This document shows, piece by piece, positions 7,606 to 16,572 of a stretch of DNA of 64,000 bases. The stretch lies in contig NZ_BMRN01000010.1 in assembly GCF_014648655.1 (NCBI RefSeq), forward strand, positions 62,001-126,000. The letters run 5' to 3'. Each line of letters starts with the position of its first letter. Positions within the stretch are counted from its first letter, which is position 1. This DNA comes from Streptomyces atratus. GTDB lineage: Bacteria; Actinomycetota; Actinomycetes; Streptomycetales; Streptomycetaceae. The translations under genes and the position numbers were made by a program. The notes beneath the pieces were generated by a model. The model worked only from the letters and a program-made list of their open reading frames with translations. It searched no databases and was not told the DNA's origin.

Positions 7606-9132
7606 CTAGCCGCCGCAGGTCAGGTCCTTCGCGGGCAGCCGGCCCGTGGTCAAGTACCGCGTGACGCCGGCGTCCGCACAGGACGGGCCGGCCACCACCA
7701 CGCCGTGGCCCTCACCGCCGGCCACCGTGACCATCCGCGCACCGTGCAGCGCCCGCCGCATGCCCTGCGCCATGGCCAGCGTCGCCTGCGGGTCCCACTG
7801 GTTCTGCACGATCAGCGCGTTGACGTCGTTGCTCACCACGGTGGCCGGCTCGCTTCCCGCCGACTTCCAGAACGCGCACGGCTGAATGTTGGCCCCCAGG
7901 TCGCCGGCCAGCGGGTACTTGGCCCGGTCTCGGATCGCGTCCCGGCGGTACTGCTCGGGGTTGCGCGGCCAGCTGCGGGTGTCGCCGCAGAAGACGGCCC
8001 ACACGACGGCGGACGGGTTGTCCGCCGGAACGTCCGCACCGAACGCCCCCGCGTCGGCGGACCGGACCGGGACGGAGTCGGGCACCGCCGACGCGGTCGG
8101 CGTGGCCGGCGCGGGCGGTCCGCCCGCGGCCGCGGCCTTCAACGCGACGATCCACGGGGTGACGGTAGCGACGTGGACGAACGCACCGTACTCGGAACGG
8201 ATGGCGCCACCGCTGAGCGCCCCGCCCTTCGTCGGGACGGGCGTGCGGTCGGCGCGGGCGATGAGCTCCCAGTACGTCTTCCGGACCTCCGCCGGAGTCG
8301 GGCCCAGCCCGTACGTGGCGTTGCGCGCGGCGGCCCACTCGGTCCACCGGGTGAAGGCGAGTTCGGCCCCCGCCGACCACCCCCGGAACAGCCCTCGCCA
8401 CGCGAGCGTCGGATCGAGCGCGCTGTCGAGCACGAACCGGTCCGAATGCCGGGGGAACATCTGCGTGTAGACGGCGCCCAGGTACGTGCCGTACGAGTAC
8501 CCGAAGTAGGAGATCTTCCTCTCTCCCAGTGCCGCCCGGACGACGTCCATGTCCCGTGCCGTGTTGCGGGTGGTGATGTGCGGCAGCACGTCCCCCGCTT
8601 TGGCCCAGCACTTGTCGGCCACCGTCCGGGCCCGGGCCACGTCCTTCGCGAACGTCCTTGCGGTGTAGGGGTGCTGGAAGGTCTGTTCGTCGCCCGTCAG
8701 GTCGCAGCCGATCGGCGAGCTCTGCCCGACCCCGCGCGGGTCGAAGCCGATCAGGTCGAACCGCTCTCGTACCTCCGCCGGCAGCAGCGGCTCCATCTCC
8801 ACGGGCATGGTCAGCCCCGGACCGCCCGGGCCCCCGGGATTCATCAGCAGCACGCCGTGCCGCTCCTTCGCACTGCCCGCCTTGATCCGCGATATCGCGA
8901 GGTCGATCTTCCGGCCCCCGGGGTCGCTGTAGTCCAGCGGCACCTTGACCTTCGCGCACTCGAACCCCGCCGGCCGGTCTGTATCGCAGCGCTCCCAACG
9001 GAGTTTCTGCTGCGCGTACTGCTGGAGCGGATCCCCCGCCGCGATCGCCGTCACGGGGGTGAGCGCTGCCGTCACGACCGTCACCGCGCCGACCGTCAGC
9101 ACGGAAATCGTTCGTCCGCCTCGTAGAGCCAT
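7606..9132 (-). CDS. Secreted S33-family tripeptidyl aminopeptidase (alpha/beta hydrolase)
   Basis: The 508-residue protein starts at ATG 9132, with AGAGGA six bases upstream, and carries a signal peptide (TISVLTVGAVTVVTAAL ... AIAA). It matches Streptomyces SlpD/SlpE and Tap mycelium-associated exopeptidases: WERCDT near the mature N-terminus, the oxyanion loop NPGGPGGPG, nucleophile GYSYGTYLG, the Asp in QWDPQA and the His in GEGHGVVV, with a cap domain between. Such enzymes remove N-terminal tripeptides from secreted proteins. It is the only apparently functional cargo enzyme of the pmt-associated island besides the IS. Confidence 0.88.
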   Translation of the reverse strand: MALRGGRTISVLTVGAVTVVTAALTPVTAIAAGDPLQQYAQQKLRWERCDTDRPAGFECAKVKVPLDYSDPGGRKIDLAISRIKAGSAKERHGVLLMNPGGPGGPGLTMPVEMEPLLPAEVRERFDLIGFDPRGVGQSSPIGCDLTGDEQTFQHPYTARTFAKDVARARTVADKCWAKAGDVLPHITTRNTARDMDVVRAALGERKISYFGYSYGTYLGAVYTQMFPRHSDRFVLDSALDPTLAWRGLFRGWSAGAELAFTRWTEWAAARNATYGLGPTPAEVRKTYWELIARADRTPVPTKGGALSGGAIRSEYGAFVHVATVTPWIVALKAAAAGGPPAPATPTASAVPDSVPVRSADAGAFGADVPADNPSAVVWAVFCGDTRSWPRNPEQYRRDAIRDRAKYPLAGDLGANIQPCAFWKSAGSEPATVVSNDVNALIVQNQWDPQATLAMAQGMRRALHGARMVTVAGGEGHGVVVAGPSCADAGVTRYLTTGRLPAKDLTCGG

Positions 9133-9326
9133 GCCAGTCCTCTGTACAGAATCAGTGTCTCGGATCGCCTCCAGTCTCTGTTCCGCCCCACTCGTACCTC
9201 GTACGGCTCGGGGATGGGCCCGTGATCCAACTCGTGGCGTACGGCGACGCATCGACCTCCTGCTGGAGTCCTGCTCCTTGTCGTTCACCGGTCAGGGTGG
9301 GTGGCCGGTCGGCCACCTGCCGGCCG

Positions 9327-9560
9327 TCACGCCGTGGACACCCCGGCCCGCAGCGCGGCGATGGCACAGGCGGCCGCAGCGCCGACGGCGCGGCCGATCG
9401 CTGTGTCGTCGGCGCCCGGGCAAGAGCGGGTGAACACGGTTGCCGCGTTCCGGCATCCGCCGGGGTGGGTGACGATGCCGACCTCGTTGCGCACCACGCC
9501 GACCGGGCTGCCGCTCCTCGCGACCGCCCACACCGGCGGACGGACGCCAACGACAAGGCG
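9327..9560 (-). pseudogene. C-terminal scrap of a class A beta-lactamase-like serine hydrolase
   Basis: The frame reads VGVVRNEVGIVTHPGG ... VFTRSCPGADDTAIGRAVG, matching the last two strands and final helix of class A beta-lactamase-like proteins (KTG box, then a GVRNEVGIV-type strand). The KTG triad is degenerate (ARSGSPVG) and the N-terminal two thirds, with the SxxK serine, are absent. It cannot be active. The flanks (9133-9326 and 9600-9840) hold nothing recognisable. Confidence 0.55.
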
Positions 9561-9840
9561 GTGCCCTTCCGTTGACGCCCCATCACCGCCCGCACCCACA
9601 CGCAGTCAGCAGGGGCCCGGTGCGATCGGCCCATGCAGTGGTTCGGCCGTGTCGCGGGCGGTGGTAGGGGTGGAGCGGCGCGGGTCGAGCGCCCGACCGG
9701 TGGCCAAGTTCTTGTCGGCGGCGAGCTCCGGGAGCGGCGGTGGCGGGCCAGGCCGGCGCGTCGGCCCACTCGGCGCGGCCTCCCTGTCTTCCGGCTTGTC
9801 GGATCAGCACGCGGATCCCCCGCCCCCCTAGGGGTTAGGG

Positions 9841-10062
9841 GAGGGATGCCCGGCGTCGCGCGTCCAGCCAGATCCAAGCCACACCCGCGTCATTCCATGG
9901 ACAGCACACCAGGTCTTCGGTGTGCGCGGCGCACTGCCCAAGCATCTGCGGGCGACCGTGGACGTGGCGAGCGGGTGTGGTCTCCGACAGGGCGAGGTGT
10001 TCGGGCTCTCCGAAGACGAGCTGGACTACGAAGACGGCCGGCTCGCGAAGACGGCGCAGTAG
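9841..10062 (+). pseudogene. Remnant of a tyrosine site-specific recombinase (phage/ICE integrase)
   Basis: The plus strand reads RVIPWTAHQVFGVRGALPK, then LRATVDVASGCGLRQGEVFG, then LSEDELDYEDGRLAKTAQ and TAG at 10060-10062. The GCGLRQGEVFGL motif surrounds the first catalytic arginine of actinobacterial integrases. The rest of the catalytic domain (HxxR, Tyr) is gone. It lies 70 bp from the second copy of the pmt 3' end, as expected for an integrase gene beside its attachment site. Confidence 0.75.
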
Positions 10063-10130
10063 GCGTTGAACGGCCCCGTCCGGCAGGGAAACCGCTGGTC
10101 GGGGCCGTCTGCGCCGCCATGCGCGAGGCT

Positions 10131-10217
10131 TCATTCATTTCTGGCCCATTTACTACGGGGACGCCCATTCCCGACGGGTCCTTGCGGGACCGAATGTGGC
10201 TGGATACCTGGATTTGA
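10131..10217 (+). repeat. Direct repeat, copy 2: decayed 3' end of pmt (attR-like)
   Basis: This segment repeats the last codons of pmt (TGTPIPDGSLRDRMWLDTWI then stop) with about ten substitutions and one inserted base near 10153 that would break the pmt frame. It lies just before the penicillin-binding protein gene that follows pmt directly in other Streptomyces. I infer it is the original pmt end left outside an integrated element, no longer under selection. Confidence 0.8.
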
Positions 10218-10320
10218 CCGGCACACCTTGACTTGACCGTCATATTCATGCCGCATGTATCGCGTTCCTATAACAAACATCTCGACTGTCACCGCCGTCC
10301 CGTAGTGTGCCCGGCAGCAT

Positions 10321-10342
10321 CCCCTTGAACGCGTTCAAGGGG
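10321..10342. promoter_or_regulatory. Perfect 22-bp palindrome ahead of the penicillin-binding protein gene
   Basis: CCCCTTGAACG is followed immediately by its exact reverse complement, ending 26 bp before the ATG. It could be an operator for a dimeric repressor or an RNA hairpin in the leader. Between 10218 and this site there is no gene; TTGACT (about 10230) and CATATT make a weak promoter candidate. Confidence 0.55.
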
Positions 10343-10368
10343 AACTCCTGGGGAGGGGGACTGCAGGG

Positions 10369-12003
10369 ATGCGCAGTGGAGCGAAGGTTGCGATGGTCGG
10401 CGGAGTGTTCGCGGTCGTGGTCGGCGGGGTGGGCTACGGGGCGTACAACGTCCTGAACGGGCTGAGCGGTGGCGGCGACGGCACGGACAGCAAGTCCACC
10501 TCTGCCGAAGTGAAGACGGGGCCGGTCACCAAGGCGGAGATCGACGACGCGTCGAAGAAGTTCCTCAAGGCCTGGGCGAGCGGTGACGCGGCCGCCGCGT
10601 CCCAGCTCACCAACAACGCGGCCGAGGCCGAAACGGCCCTGACCGGCTACCGCGAGAGCGCCCATGTCACCAAGGCGGTGATCACTCCGGGCCCGGCGGT
10701 CGGCACGAAGGTGCCGTACACGGTGAAGGCGACCGTGTCGTTCGAGGGGAAGTCCAAGCCCTGGTCGTACTCCTCCGAACTGACCGTGGTGCGCGGCCTG
10801 ACCACCGGCAGGGCGCTGGTCGGCTGGGCCCCCACCGTGATCCACCCGGATCTCACGGCCGGTGCGTCGCTCAAGACGGGTGAGGCGTCGACGCCGTCGA
10901 TCGAGGCCGTCGACCGCAACAACAAGGTGCTCACCAAGGAGAAGTACCCCTCCCTGGGCTCGATCCTGGACACGCTGCGCGAGAAGTACGGGGAGAAGGC
11001 GGGCGGCACCGCGGGCATCGAGACCTGGATCGAGAGCGCGGACGCGAACGGCCCGGACAAGACCCTGCTGACCCTCACCAAGGGCCGGCCGGGCAAGCTG
11101 CAGACCACGCTGGACGCGAACGCGCAGGCGGCGGCCGAGGTGGCCGTGAAGAAGTTCAGCCAGGCCTCGGTGGTCGCGGTCCGGCCGTCCACGGGCGCGA
11201 TCCGCGCGGTCGCCAACAATCCGGCCACCGGATTCAACGCGGCGATGCAGGGCAAGCAGGCGCCCGGTTCGACGATGAAGATCGTGACGGCGGCGATGCT
11301 GATCGAGAAGGGCCTCGCCTCGGCCAACCAGAAGATCGAGTGCCCGCCGACCGCGACGTACTACGGCCGCACCTTCAAGAACCTGGACGGCTTCTCCATT
11401 CCCGACGGCACTCTGACGACCAGCTTCGCCCGGTCCTGCAACACCGCCTTCATCAAGCTGATCGACGACACGAAGGACGATGCCGCACTCGCCAAGGAGG
11501 CACGCGACGTCTTCGGGATCGGCCTGGACTGGCAGACCGGTGTCGTGTCCGTCGACGGCAGCGTGCCCGAGGAGACCGGAGGCGAGGCGGCCGCCCAGTA
11601 CATCGGGCAGGGCACGGTCCAGATGAACGCCCTCAACATGGCGTCCATCACCGCCACCGCGAAGAACGGCACCTTCCGCCAGCCGATCCTCGTGGACCGG
11701 TCCCTGGACGGTCGGCCGATCGCCACCGCCTCCCGGTCGCTGTCTCCGTCCGTCTCCCAGCAGCTCACCAACATGATGCGCCAGACGGCGAGTTGGGGCA
11801 CCGGGAAGGCCGCGATGGCCTCGGTCGGGGGCGACAAGGGCGCCAAGACGGGCTCGGCGGAGGTGGACGGCCAGGCCACGTCCAACAGTTGGTTCACCGG
11901 CTTCAGCAACGACCTGGCCGCAGCGGCGGTCGTCCAGTCCGGCGGCCACGGCGGGGACGCGGCGGGACCGGTGGTGGCGGCGGTACTGCGCGCGGGGTCG
12001 TGA
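10369..12003 (+). CDS. Penicillin-binding protein, class B-like transpeptidase with NTF2-like domain
   Basis: The 544-residue protein has an N-terminal membrane anchor (VAMVGGVFAVVVGGVGYGAY), an NTF2/MecA-N-like domain (about 60-160), a linker domain and a C-terminal transpeptidase with SxxK in APGSTMKIVTA, SxN in RSCNTAF and the KTG box in GAKTGSAEV. All catalytic motifs are present, so it should cross-link peptidoglycan outside the membrane. S. coelicolor has paralogous genes of this type next to pmt; only one copy is seen here. A purine-rich stretch (GGGGAGGGGG) precedes the ATG. Confidence 0.92.
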   Translation: MRSGAKVAMVGGVFAVVVGGVGYGAYNVLNGLSGGGDGTDSKSTSAEVKTGPVTKAEIDDASKKFLKAWASGDAAAASQLTNNAAEAETALTGYRESAHVTKAVITPGPAVGTKVPYTVKATVSFEGKSKPWSYSSELTVVRGLTTGRALVGWAPTVIHPDLTAGASLKTGEASTPSIEAVDRNNKVLTKEKYPSLGSILDTLREKYGEKAGGTAGIETWIESADANGPDKTLLTLTKGRPGKLQTTLDANAQAAAEVAVKKFSQASVVAVRPSTGAIRAVANNPATGFNAAMQGKQAPGSTMKIVTAAMLIEKGLASANQKIECPPTATYYGRTFKNLDGFSIPDGTLTTSFARSCNTAFIKLIDDTKDDAALAKEARDVFGIGLDWQTGVVSVDGSVPEETGGEAAAQYIGQGTVQMNALNMASITATAKNGTFRQPILVDRSLDGRPIATASRSLSPSVSQQLTNMMRQTASWGTGKAAMASVGGDKGAKTGSAEVDGQATSNSWFTGFSNDLAAAAVVQSGGHGGDAAGPVVAAVLRAGS

Positions 12004-12064
12004 CGCGTCCCCGCGTACGGAACGTCGTCGCGCGGCCCCCGCGGTGTTCGCTAGCGTGCGGGGC

Positions 12065-12565
12065 ATGAGCACTTCCGATGCCACCGCTGCCGCAGAAGCC
12101 CACCCCCGATTCGCCGAGGCCCTGCGGGAACTGGGCCTCGATGTCGAGATCCGCCGGTTCCCGGAGGCCACCCGCACCGCCGCCGAAGCCGCTGCCGCGA
12201 TCGGCTGCGAGCTCAGCGAGATCGTCAAGTCCCTGATCTTCGAGGCCGACGGCGTCCCGGTGCTGGTCCTGATGGACGGCGCCTCGCGCGTCGATGTCGA
12301 ACTCGTGCGCGAGGAACTGGGGGCCGGGAAGGTCAAGCGGGCCGGGGCCGATCTGGTCCGGGAGACGACCGGGTACGCGATCGGTGGCGTGCCGCCCTTC
12401 GGCCACCGTACGAAGACCCGGGTGCTGGCCGACCGCGGTCTGCTGGACCACGACGTGGTGTGGGCGGCGGCGGGCACCCCGCACACCGTCTTCCCGCTCG
12501 ACCCCAAGTCGCTGATCGGGCACGCCGGCGGAACCGTGGTGGATGTGCGCGAGCAGTCGAAGTGA
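12065..12565 (+). CDS. YbaK/EbsC-family aminoacyl-tRNA deacylase-like protein
   Basis: The 166-residue protein shows the YbaK fold signatures: CELSEIVKSLIFE with the catalytic-type lysine in VKSL, LMDGASRVD, TGYAIGGVPPFGH and AAGTPHTVFPLDPKSL. Members of this superfamily hydrolyse mischarged aminoacyl-tRNAs in trans. The GGxxPFG loop is intact. Its stop codon overlaps the GTG start of the next gene, so the two are translationally coupled. Confidence 0.88.
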   Translation: MSTSDATAAAEAHPRFAEALRELGLDVEIRRFPEATRTAAEAAAAIGCELSEIVKSLIFEADGVPVLVLMDGASRVDVELVREELGAGKVKRAGADLVRETTGYAIGGVPPFGHRTKTRVLADRGLLDHDVVWAAAGTPHTVFPLDPKSLIGHAGGTVVDVREQSK

Positions 12566-13413
12566 CACCGCTGGTCGCGTTCGCGGTCCTGGTCGCGGCC
12601 GTCACGCACGCCAGTTGGAACGCGATCGCGCACGCGATCAAGGACCAGCTCCTCTCCTTCACCCTGATCTCCGGCGGCGGTCTGCTGATCGGCGCGGCTG
12701 CCGCCTGCTTCGTCCCGCTCCCGGCCGCCGGGGCCTGGCCGTACCTGCTGGTCTCGGCCGCGCTCCATGTGGCGTACATGCTGCTGCTGATGCGTTCGTT
12801 CACCCTGGGCGACTTCGGGCAGATGTACCCGATCGCCCGGGGTACGGCGCCGCTGGTGGTGACGCTCCTCGCCGCGGTCTTCGTCGGCGAGCACCCCGAC
12901 GGCTGGGCCACCGCCGGAGTCGCGGTGGCCTCGGCGGGGCTGGTCGGGCTGGCCCTCTGGGGCATCAGGGGCTCCGGCAGGCGCCCCGACTGGCCGGCCC
13001 TGCTGGCCGCCCTCGCGACCGGCCTGGCCATCGCCGGGTACACCACGATCGACGGGGTCGGGGTGCGTGCCTCGGGTACCCCGCTCGGCTATGTCGCCTG
13101 GCTGATGATCCTGGAGGGTCTGGCCATCCCGGCCTATGCGCTGTACCGCCGCCGCGCCGAACTCCTGCCCGCCCTCGGCCCATTCGCCGTACGCGGGCTG
13201 CTGGGCGCGGCCCTGTCGGTGACGGCGTACGGCCTCGTCCTGTGGGCCCAGACCCGGGCAGCACTGGCACCGATCGCGGCCCTGCGGGAATCGTCGATCA
13301 TCGTCGGAGCGGCCATCGGGACGCTGTTCTTCAAGGAGCGGTTCGGCGCACCGCGGATCGCGGCGGCGGGGCTGATGGTGGTCGGCATCGGGCTGATGCT
13401 GCACACGAGTTGA
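12562..13413 (+). CDS. EamA/DMT-superfamily permease
   Basis: The 283-residue protein consists of ten predicted membrane segments arranged as two EamA repeats; the first begins with TPLVAFAVLVAAVTHASWNA. The loop EHPDGWATAGVAVASAG and the later FFKERFGAPRIAAAGLM are the paired DMT motifs that close each repeat. Such proteins export metabolites or amino acids. The GTG start overlaps the YbaK stop (GTGA). Confidence 0.88.
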   Translation: MTPLVAFAVLVAAVTHASWNAIAHAIKDQLLSFTLISGGGLLIGAAAACFVPLPAAGAWPYLLVSAALHVAYMLLLMRSFTLGDFGQMYPIARGTAPLVVTLLAAVFVGEHPDGWATAGVAVASAGLVGLALWGIRGSGRRPDWPALLAALATGLAIAGYTTIDGVGVRASGTPLGYVAWLMILEGLAIPAYALYRRRAELLPALGPFAVRGLLGAALSVTAYGLVLWAQTRAALAPIAALRESSIIVGAAIGTLFFKERFGAPRIAAAGLMVVGIGLMLHTS

Positions 13414-13443
13414 GCACGACGACCCTGCGGCTCCGCCCCTTGT

Positions 13444-13670
13444 TCAATCGGGGTGCACGGAGAGGGTGTACGTGAAGTCGGTGTCGGGGACGACGACGAG
13501 GAACGGGTTGCCGCCCTTGATGTGTGCCTGGGCCGCGTGCTGTCCCTGCCGGTCCTCGTACCAGGCACGGAGCTCGGCGGGGCGGTCGGGCGTCCGACCG
13601 CCGCGCCGGCCGACCTGCCGGAGTTCGCCACCGCAGGGCGGGAGTCGGTGGCAGGCAGCTCGCGGGCCGA
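13444..13670 (-). pseudogene. C-terminal fragment of an unidentified protein
   Basis: The minus strand contains LRAWYEDRQGQHAAQAHIKG, then GGNPFLVVVPDTDFTYTLSV, HPD and TGA at 13444. The strand-like end and the regular spacing suggest the tail of a real protein, but the frame meets a stop near 13700 and has no convincing start. I do not recognise the family. It lies between the permease and the MFS gene. Confidence 0.35.
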
Positions 13671-13705
13671 CGCGGCGGAAACCGATGCTCCGGGTCTCGC
13701 CGCGC

Positions 13706-15295
13706 TCAGCTCGCCGGGACCGGCGCCAGGCGGGCCGGCGGTTCCTCGGTGGCCGGGGCCGCCGGGGCCGTCGGCCTGGCGGCCGGGCGCAGGAGCACGG
13801 CGCAGGCGAGGGCGGCCAGCAGGGCGAGCGAGGCCGAGACGGTCAGGCACAGCCGCATGCCGTCGAGGAAGGAGTCACCCAGGGCGGTCAGGGCCGGTCC
13901 GGTGGCGGCGTCCAGGTCGAGCCCGGCCACGGCGCCGAGTCCCTGCTCGCGGGCGGTGTCGAGGACGCGGGCACCGGCCTCGGCGGGCACCCCCGCGTCG
14001 GCGAGGCGGCCGGGCAGCGCGTCGAGGGCCCGGGTGGTCAGCAGGGCGCCGAGCACGGCGGGGCCGAGGGCTCCACCGACCTGGCGGAAGGCGTTGTTCC
14101 CGGCGGCGGCCATCCCGGCCAGGTGGTACGGGACGGAGGACACCGCGGAGGCGGTCATCGGGGTGAGCACGGCGCCCATGCCGAGGCCCAGCAGGGCCAG
14201 CCGCCAGACGATCGAGCCGTAGGAGGTGTGGGCGTCGACGCCGGTCAGCGAGACCATCGCGCCCGCCACGACGACCAGGCCCGTGGTGATCAGGATCCGG
14301 GGGGAGACCCGGTGCATCAGGCGTCCGATGGGCGCGCCGACAACGAGGGCCACCCCGGACACCATCACCATCCGCAGCGCCGCCTCGATCGTGGTCAGGT
14401 GCTGGACCATGCCGAAGTAGAGACTCAGCACGAAGAAGAAGCCGATCAGCCCGAGGAAGCTGATCATGGCGACCAGGGCGGTGGCGGTGAAGGCCGGGCT
14501 GCGGAACAGCGCCAGGTCGAGCATCGGGCTCGCGCTGCGGCGCTCCACGGCGACGAACACGGCCGCGGATACCGCGCCGAGCACCAGGGCCGTCACCACG
14601 GCGGGCTCGCCGAAGCCGTCAGCGCCGCCCTCGATCACGCCGTAGACGACCGCGGTGACCGCGACGGCCGCACTGATCTGTCCGGGCCAGTCGAGCCGGC
14701 GGCCGTGCGGGGCGCGCGAGTCGGGCAGCAGGAACGCCGCGACGACCAGCACGATCAGGGAGACCGGCACGGGCAGGAGGAAGATCCAGCGCCACGCGAC
14801 GTGCTCCAGCAGCGCACCCGCGATCAGCGGGCCCACGGCGAGCGAGGCCATCAGGGACATGACCCACAGGCCGATGAACCTGCCCCGTTCCCGGTGGTCG
14901 GGGACCGCGTGGCTGATCAGGGCCAGCGTCGTGGGCAGCAGCGCCGCCGCCCCCAGCCCGGAGACGGCCTGCCCGGCCCACAGGGCCTGCACCGAGTCCG
15001 AGGACAGCGAGATCGCCGCGCCCAGCGCACAGAAGGCCATGCCCGCCTGGAAGACCCGCTTGCGGCCGTGGACGTCGCCCCACACCCCGGTGGTCAGGAT
15101 CAGCGCGGCCATCGGCAGCACGAAGGCGTCCGAGACCCAGGACAGCTGGGACGTGGAGGCGCCCAGAGCCCGCTGGACGGCCGGCAGGCTCACCGACACG
15201 GTGGTCACGGGGAGGTAGGCGACGAAGACGCCCAGGCAGGCCATGACGAGCGTGACGCCCCGCCCTGATCTGTCCTGTGTCATTGCGGAATTCAC
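13706..15295 (-). CDS. MFS drug exporter of the DHA2 (14-TM) type
   Basis: The 529-residue protein has about fourteen hydrophobic segments and the MFS loop signature GDVHGRKRVFQ. Antiporter-type motifs include SGLGAAALLPTTLALI. Such proteins export drugs or metabolites by proton antiport. The GTG at 15295 (VNSAMTQDR) is preferred over the ATG at 15283 because AAGGA lies eight bases before it. It is divergent from an Lrp-type regulator across about 240 bp, which probably controls it. The C-terminal 30 residues are Pro/Ala-rich. Confidence 0.9.
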   Translation of the reverse strand: MNSAMTQDRSGRGVTLVMACLGVFVAYLPVTTVSVSLPAVQRALGASTSQLSWVSDAFVLPMAALILTTGVWGDVHGRKRVFQAGMAFCALGAAISLSSDSVQALWAGQAVSGLGAAALLPTTLALISHAVPDHRERGRFIGLWVMSLMASLAVGPLIAGALLEHVAWRWIFLLPVPVSLIVLVVAAFLLPDSRAPHGRRLDWPGQISAAVAVTAVVYGVIEGGADGFGEPAVVTALVLGAVSAAVFVAVERRSASPMLDLALFRSPAFTATALVAMISFLGLIGFFFVLSLYFGMVQHLTTIEAALRMVMVSGVALVVGAPIGRLMHRVSPRILITTGLVVVAGAMVSLTGVDAHTSYGSIVWRLALLGLGMGAVLTPMTASAVSSVPYHLAGMAAAGNNAFRQVGGALGPAVLGALLTTRALDALPGRLADAGVPAEAGARVLDTAREQGLGAVAGLDLDAATGPALTALGDSFLDGMRLCLTVSASLALLAALACAVLLRPAARPTAPAAPATEEPPARLAPVPAS

Positions 15296-15536
15296 GAAAA
15301 GGTTCCTTCTGCTGCGGGGGTGGGTGCCGCGCGGGCACCGGCTGCGATGTGAGCACCGCCGTCCGGCGTGCGCCCGCTCCCGGGCGCACCGGCGTACCAC
15401 CGCGTTCCGCGCGGTCCGCCGGATCACCCGCAAAGCCGCCGACCAGCTTCGCCCCGACCGTCGATGAATCCCCAAGCGATCCCGGCGAACGTCATGGAAC
15501 CTCCGGATGGAGCGCCGCCCATGTGACCATTCATCC

Positions 15537-16529
15537 ATGCCTGACGATCTGGACCGCAAAATCATCCATGGGCTGAACTGCTCGCCGCGGGTCTCCTTCC
15601 GCCGCCTCAGCGAGGTCGTCGGGGTGTCCGAACAGACCGTGGCGCGCCGCTACAGCGCCCTGCGCCGCGGCGGCGTCGTCCGCGTCGTCGGGCTGAGCAG
15701 CCCCGCCGCCCACGGCCGGTCCGAGTGGATCGCGCGGCTGCGCTGCCGCCCGGACGCCGTGGGGCCGCTCGCGGATTCCCTGGCCCGCAGGCCGGAGGTC
15801 GCGTACACGAGCATCGCGTCGGGCGGTTCGGAGATCATCTGCATCATCCGTTCGCCCGCCGGGACCGCCGGCGACGACGTGCTGCTGAGGCGGCTTCCCC
15901 GGGCGGCCTCGGTCCTCGACCTGAACGTCGATCTTCTCGTCCACGCCTTCGGTTCCCCGGACACGGCCGGCTGGACCGGGCGGGAGGGCTCGCTCACCGA
16001 CGAGCAGGTGCGGCTGCTGACCGCGGAGCGCCCCATCCCCGCCGGGCCCCCGCTCACCCCGACCGAGGAGGACCGCCCGCTCCTCGAAGCGCTGGCGGAG
16101 GACGGCCGCGCCTCCCACACCCGGCTCGCGGAGGCCACCGGCTGGTCCAAGCCGCGCGTGGCCCGTCGGCTGGAGGCCCTCGAAGCGACCGGCTCGCTGG
16201 TCTACGACATCGACACCGTGCCCGAACGCCTCGGCTACGAGCTCAACGCCACCCTCTGGCTCCAGGTCGACCTGCCCCGGCTCCAGGAGATCGGCGAGGA
16301 GCTCAGCGGGCACGACGAGTGCGCCTTCGCCGCTGCCATCAGCGGCAAGCACAACATCATGGCCGTGGTCATCTGCAAGGACACCCCGGACTTCTACCGC
16401 TACCTCAGCGGCCGCTTCGCCCGTACCGAGGGCATCAGGGGCTACGAGATCAGTGTGCGCGTGCGCCGTCTCAAGCAGGCCGCCTCCCTCATCCTCAACG
16501 GGCGGCTCGTCCACCCCGCGCTCGCCTGA
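15537..16529 (+). CDS. Lrp/AsnC-family regulator with duplicated HTH and ligand domains
   Basis: The 330-residue protein contains two Lrp units: HTH 1 at DLDRKIIHGLNCSPRVSFRR ... VGVSEQTVARRYSAL, and HTH 2 at LLEALAEDGRASHTRLAEAT ... SKPRVARRLEAL, each followed by a RAM-type sensor region. This double form is common in actinomycetes. It starts at ATG 15537, divergent from the MFS exporter. The intervening DNA has imperfect inverted pieces (CATGGA at 15493 and TCCATG at 15533) that could be an operator; I infer local regulation of the exporter. Confidence 0.85.
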   Translation: MPDDLDRKIIHGLNCSPRVSFRRLSEVVGVSEQTVARRYSALRRGGVVRVVGLSSPAAHGRSEWIARLRCRPDAVGPLADSLARRPEVAYTSIASGGSEIICIIRSPAGTAGDDVLLRRLPRAASVLDLNVDLLVHAFGSPDTAGWTGREGSLTDEQVRLLTAERPIPAGPPLTPTEEDRPLLEALAEDGRASHTRLAEATGWSKPRVARRLEALEATGSLVYDIDTVPERLGYELNATLWLQVDLPRLQEIGEELSGHDECAFAAAISGKHNIMAVVICKDTPDFYRYLSGRFARTEGIRGYEISVRVRRLKQAASLILNGRLVHPALA

Positions 16530-16572
16530 CCCGGGCGCGGGGCGGACCGGGCCCGTATCGGTCGGGACGCGC

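Noticed and set aside
10246..13404. Minus-strand open frame of about 1050 codons opposite the PBP, YbaK and permease genes
   Set aside because: It is antisense to three genes with clear motifs; its product is Arg/Gly/His-rich without domains. Such frames arise from high third-position GC.
15493..15538. Inverted CATGGA/TCCATG as a firm Lrp operator
   Set aside because: The arms are short, widely spaced and one overlaps the start codon; kept only as a remark in the Lrp entry.
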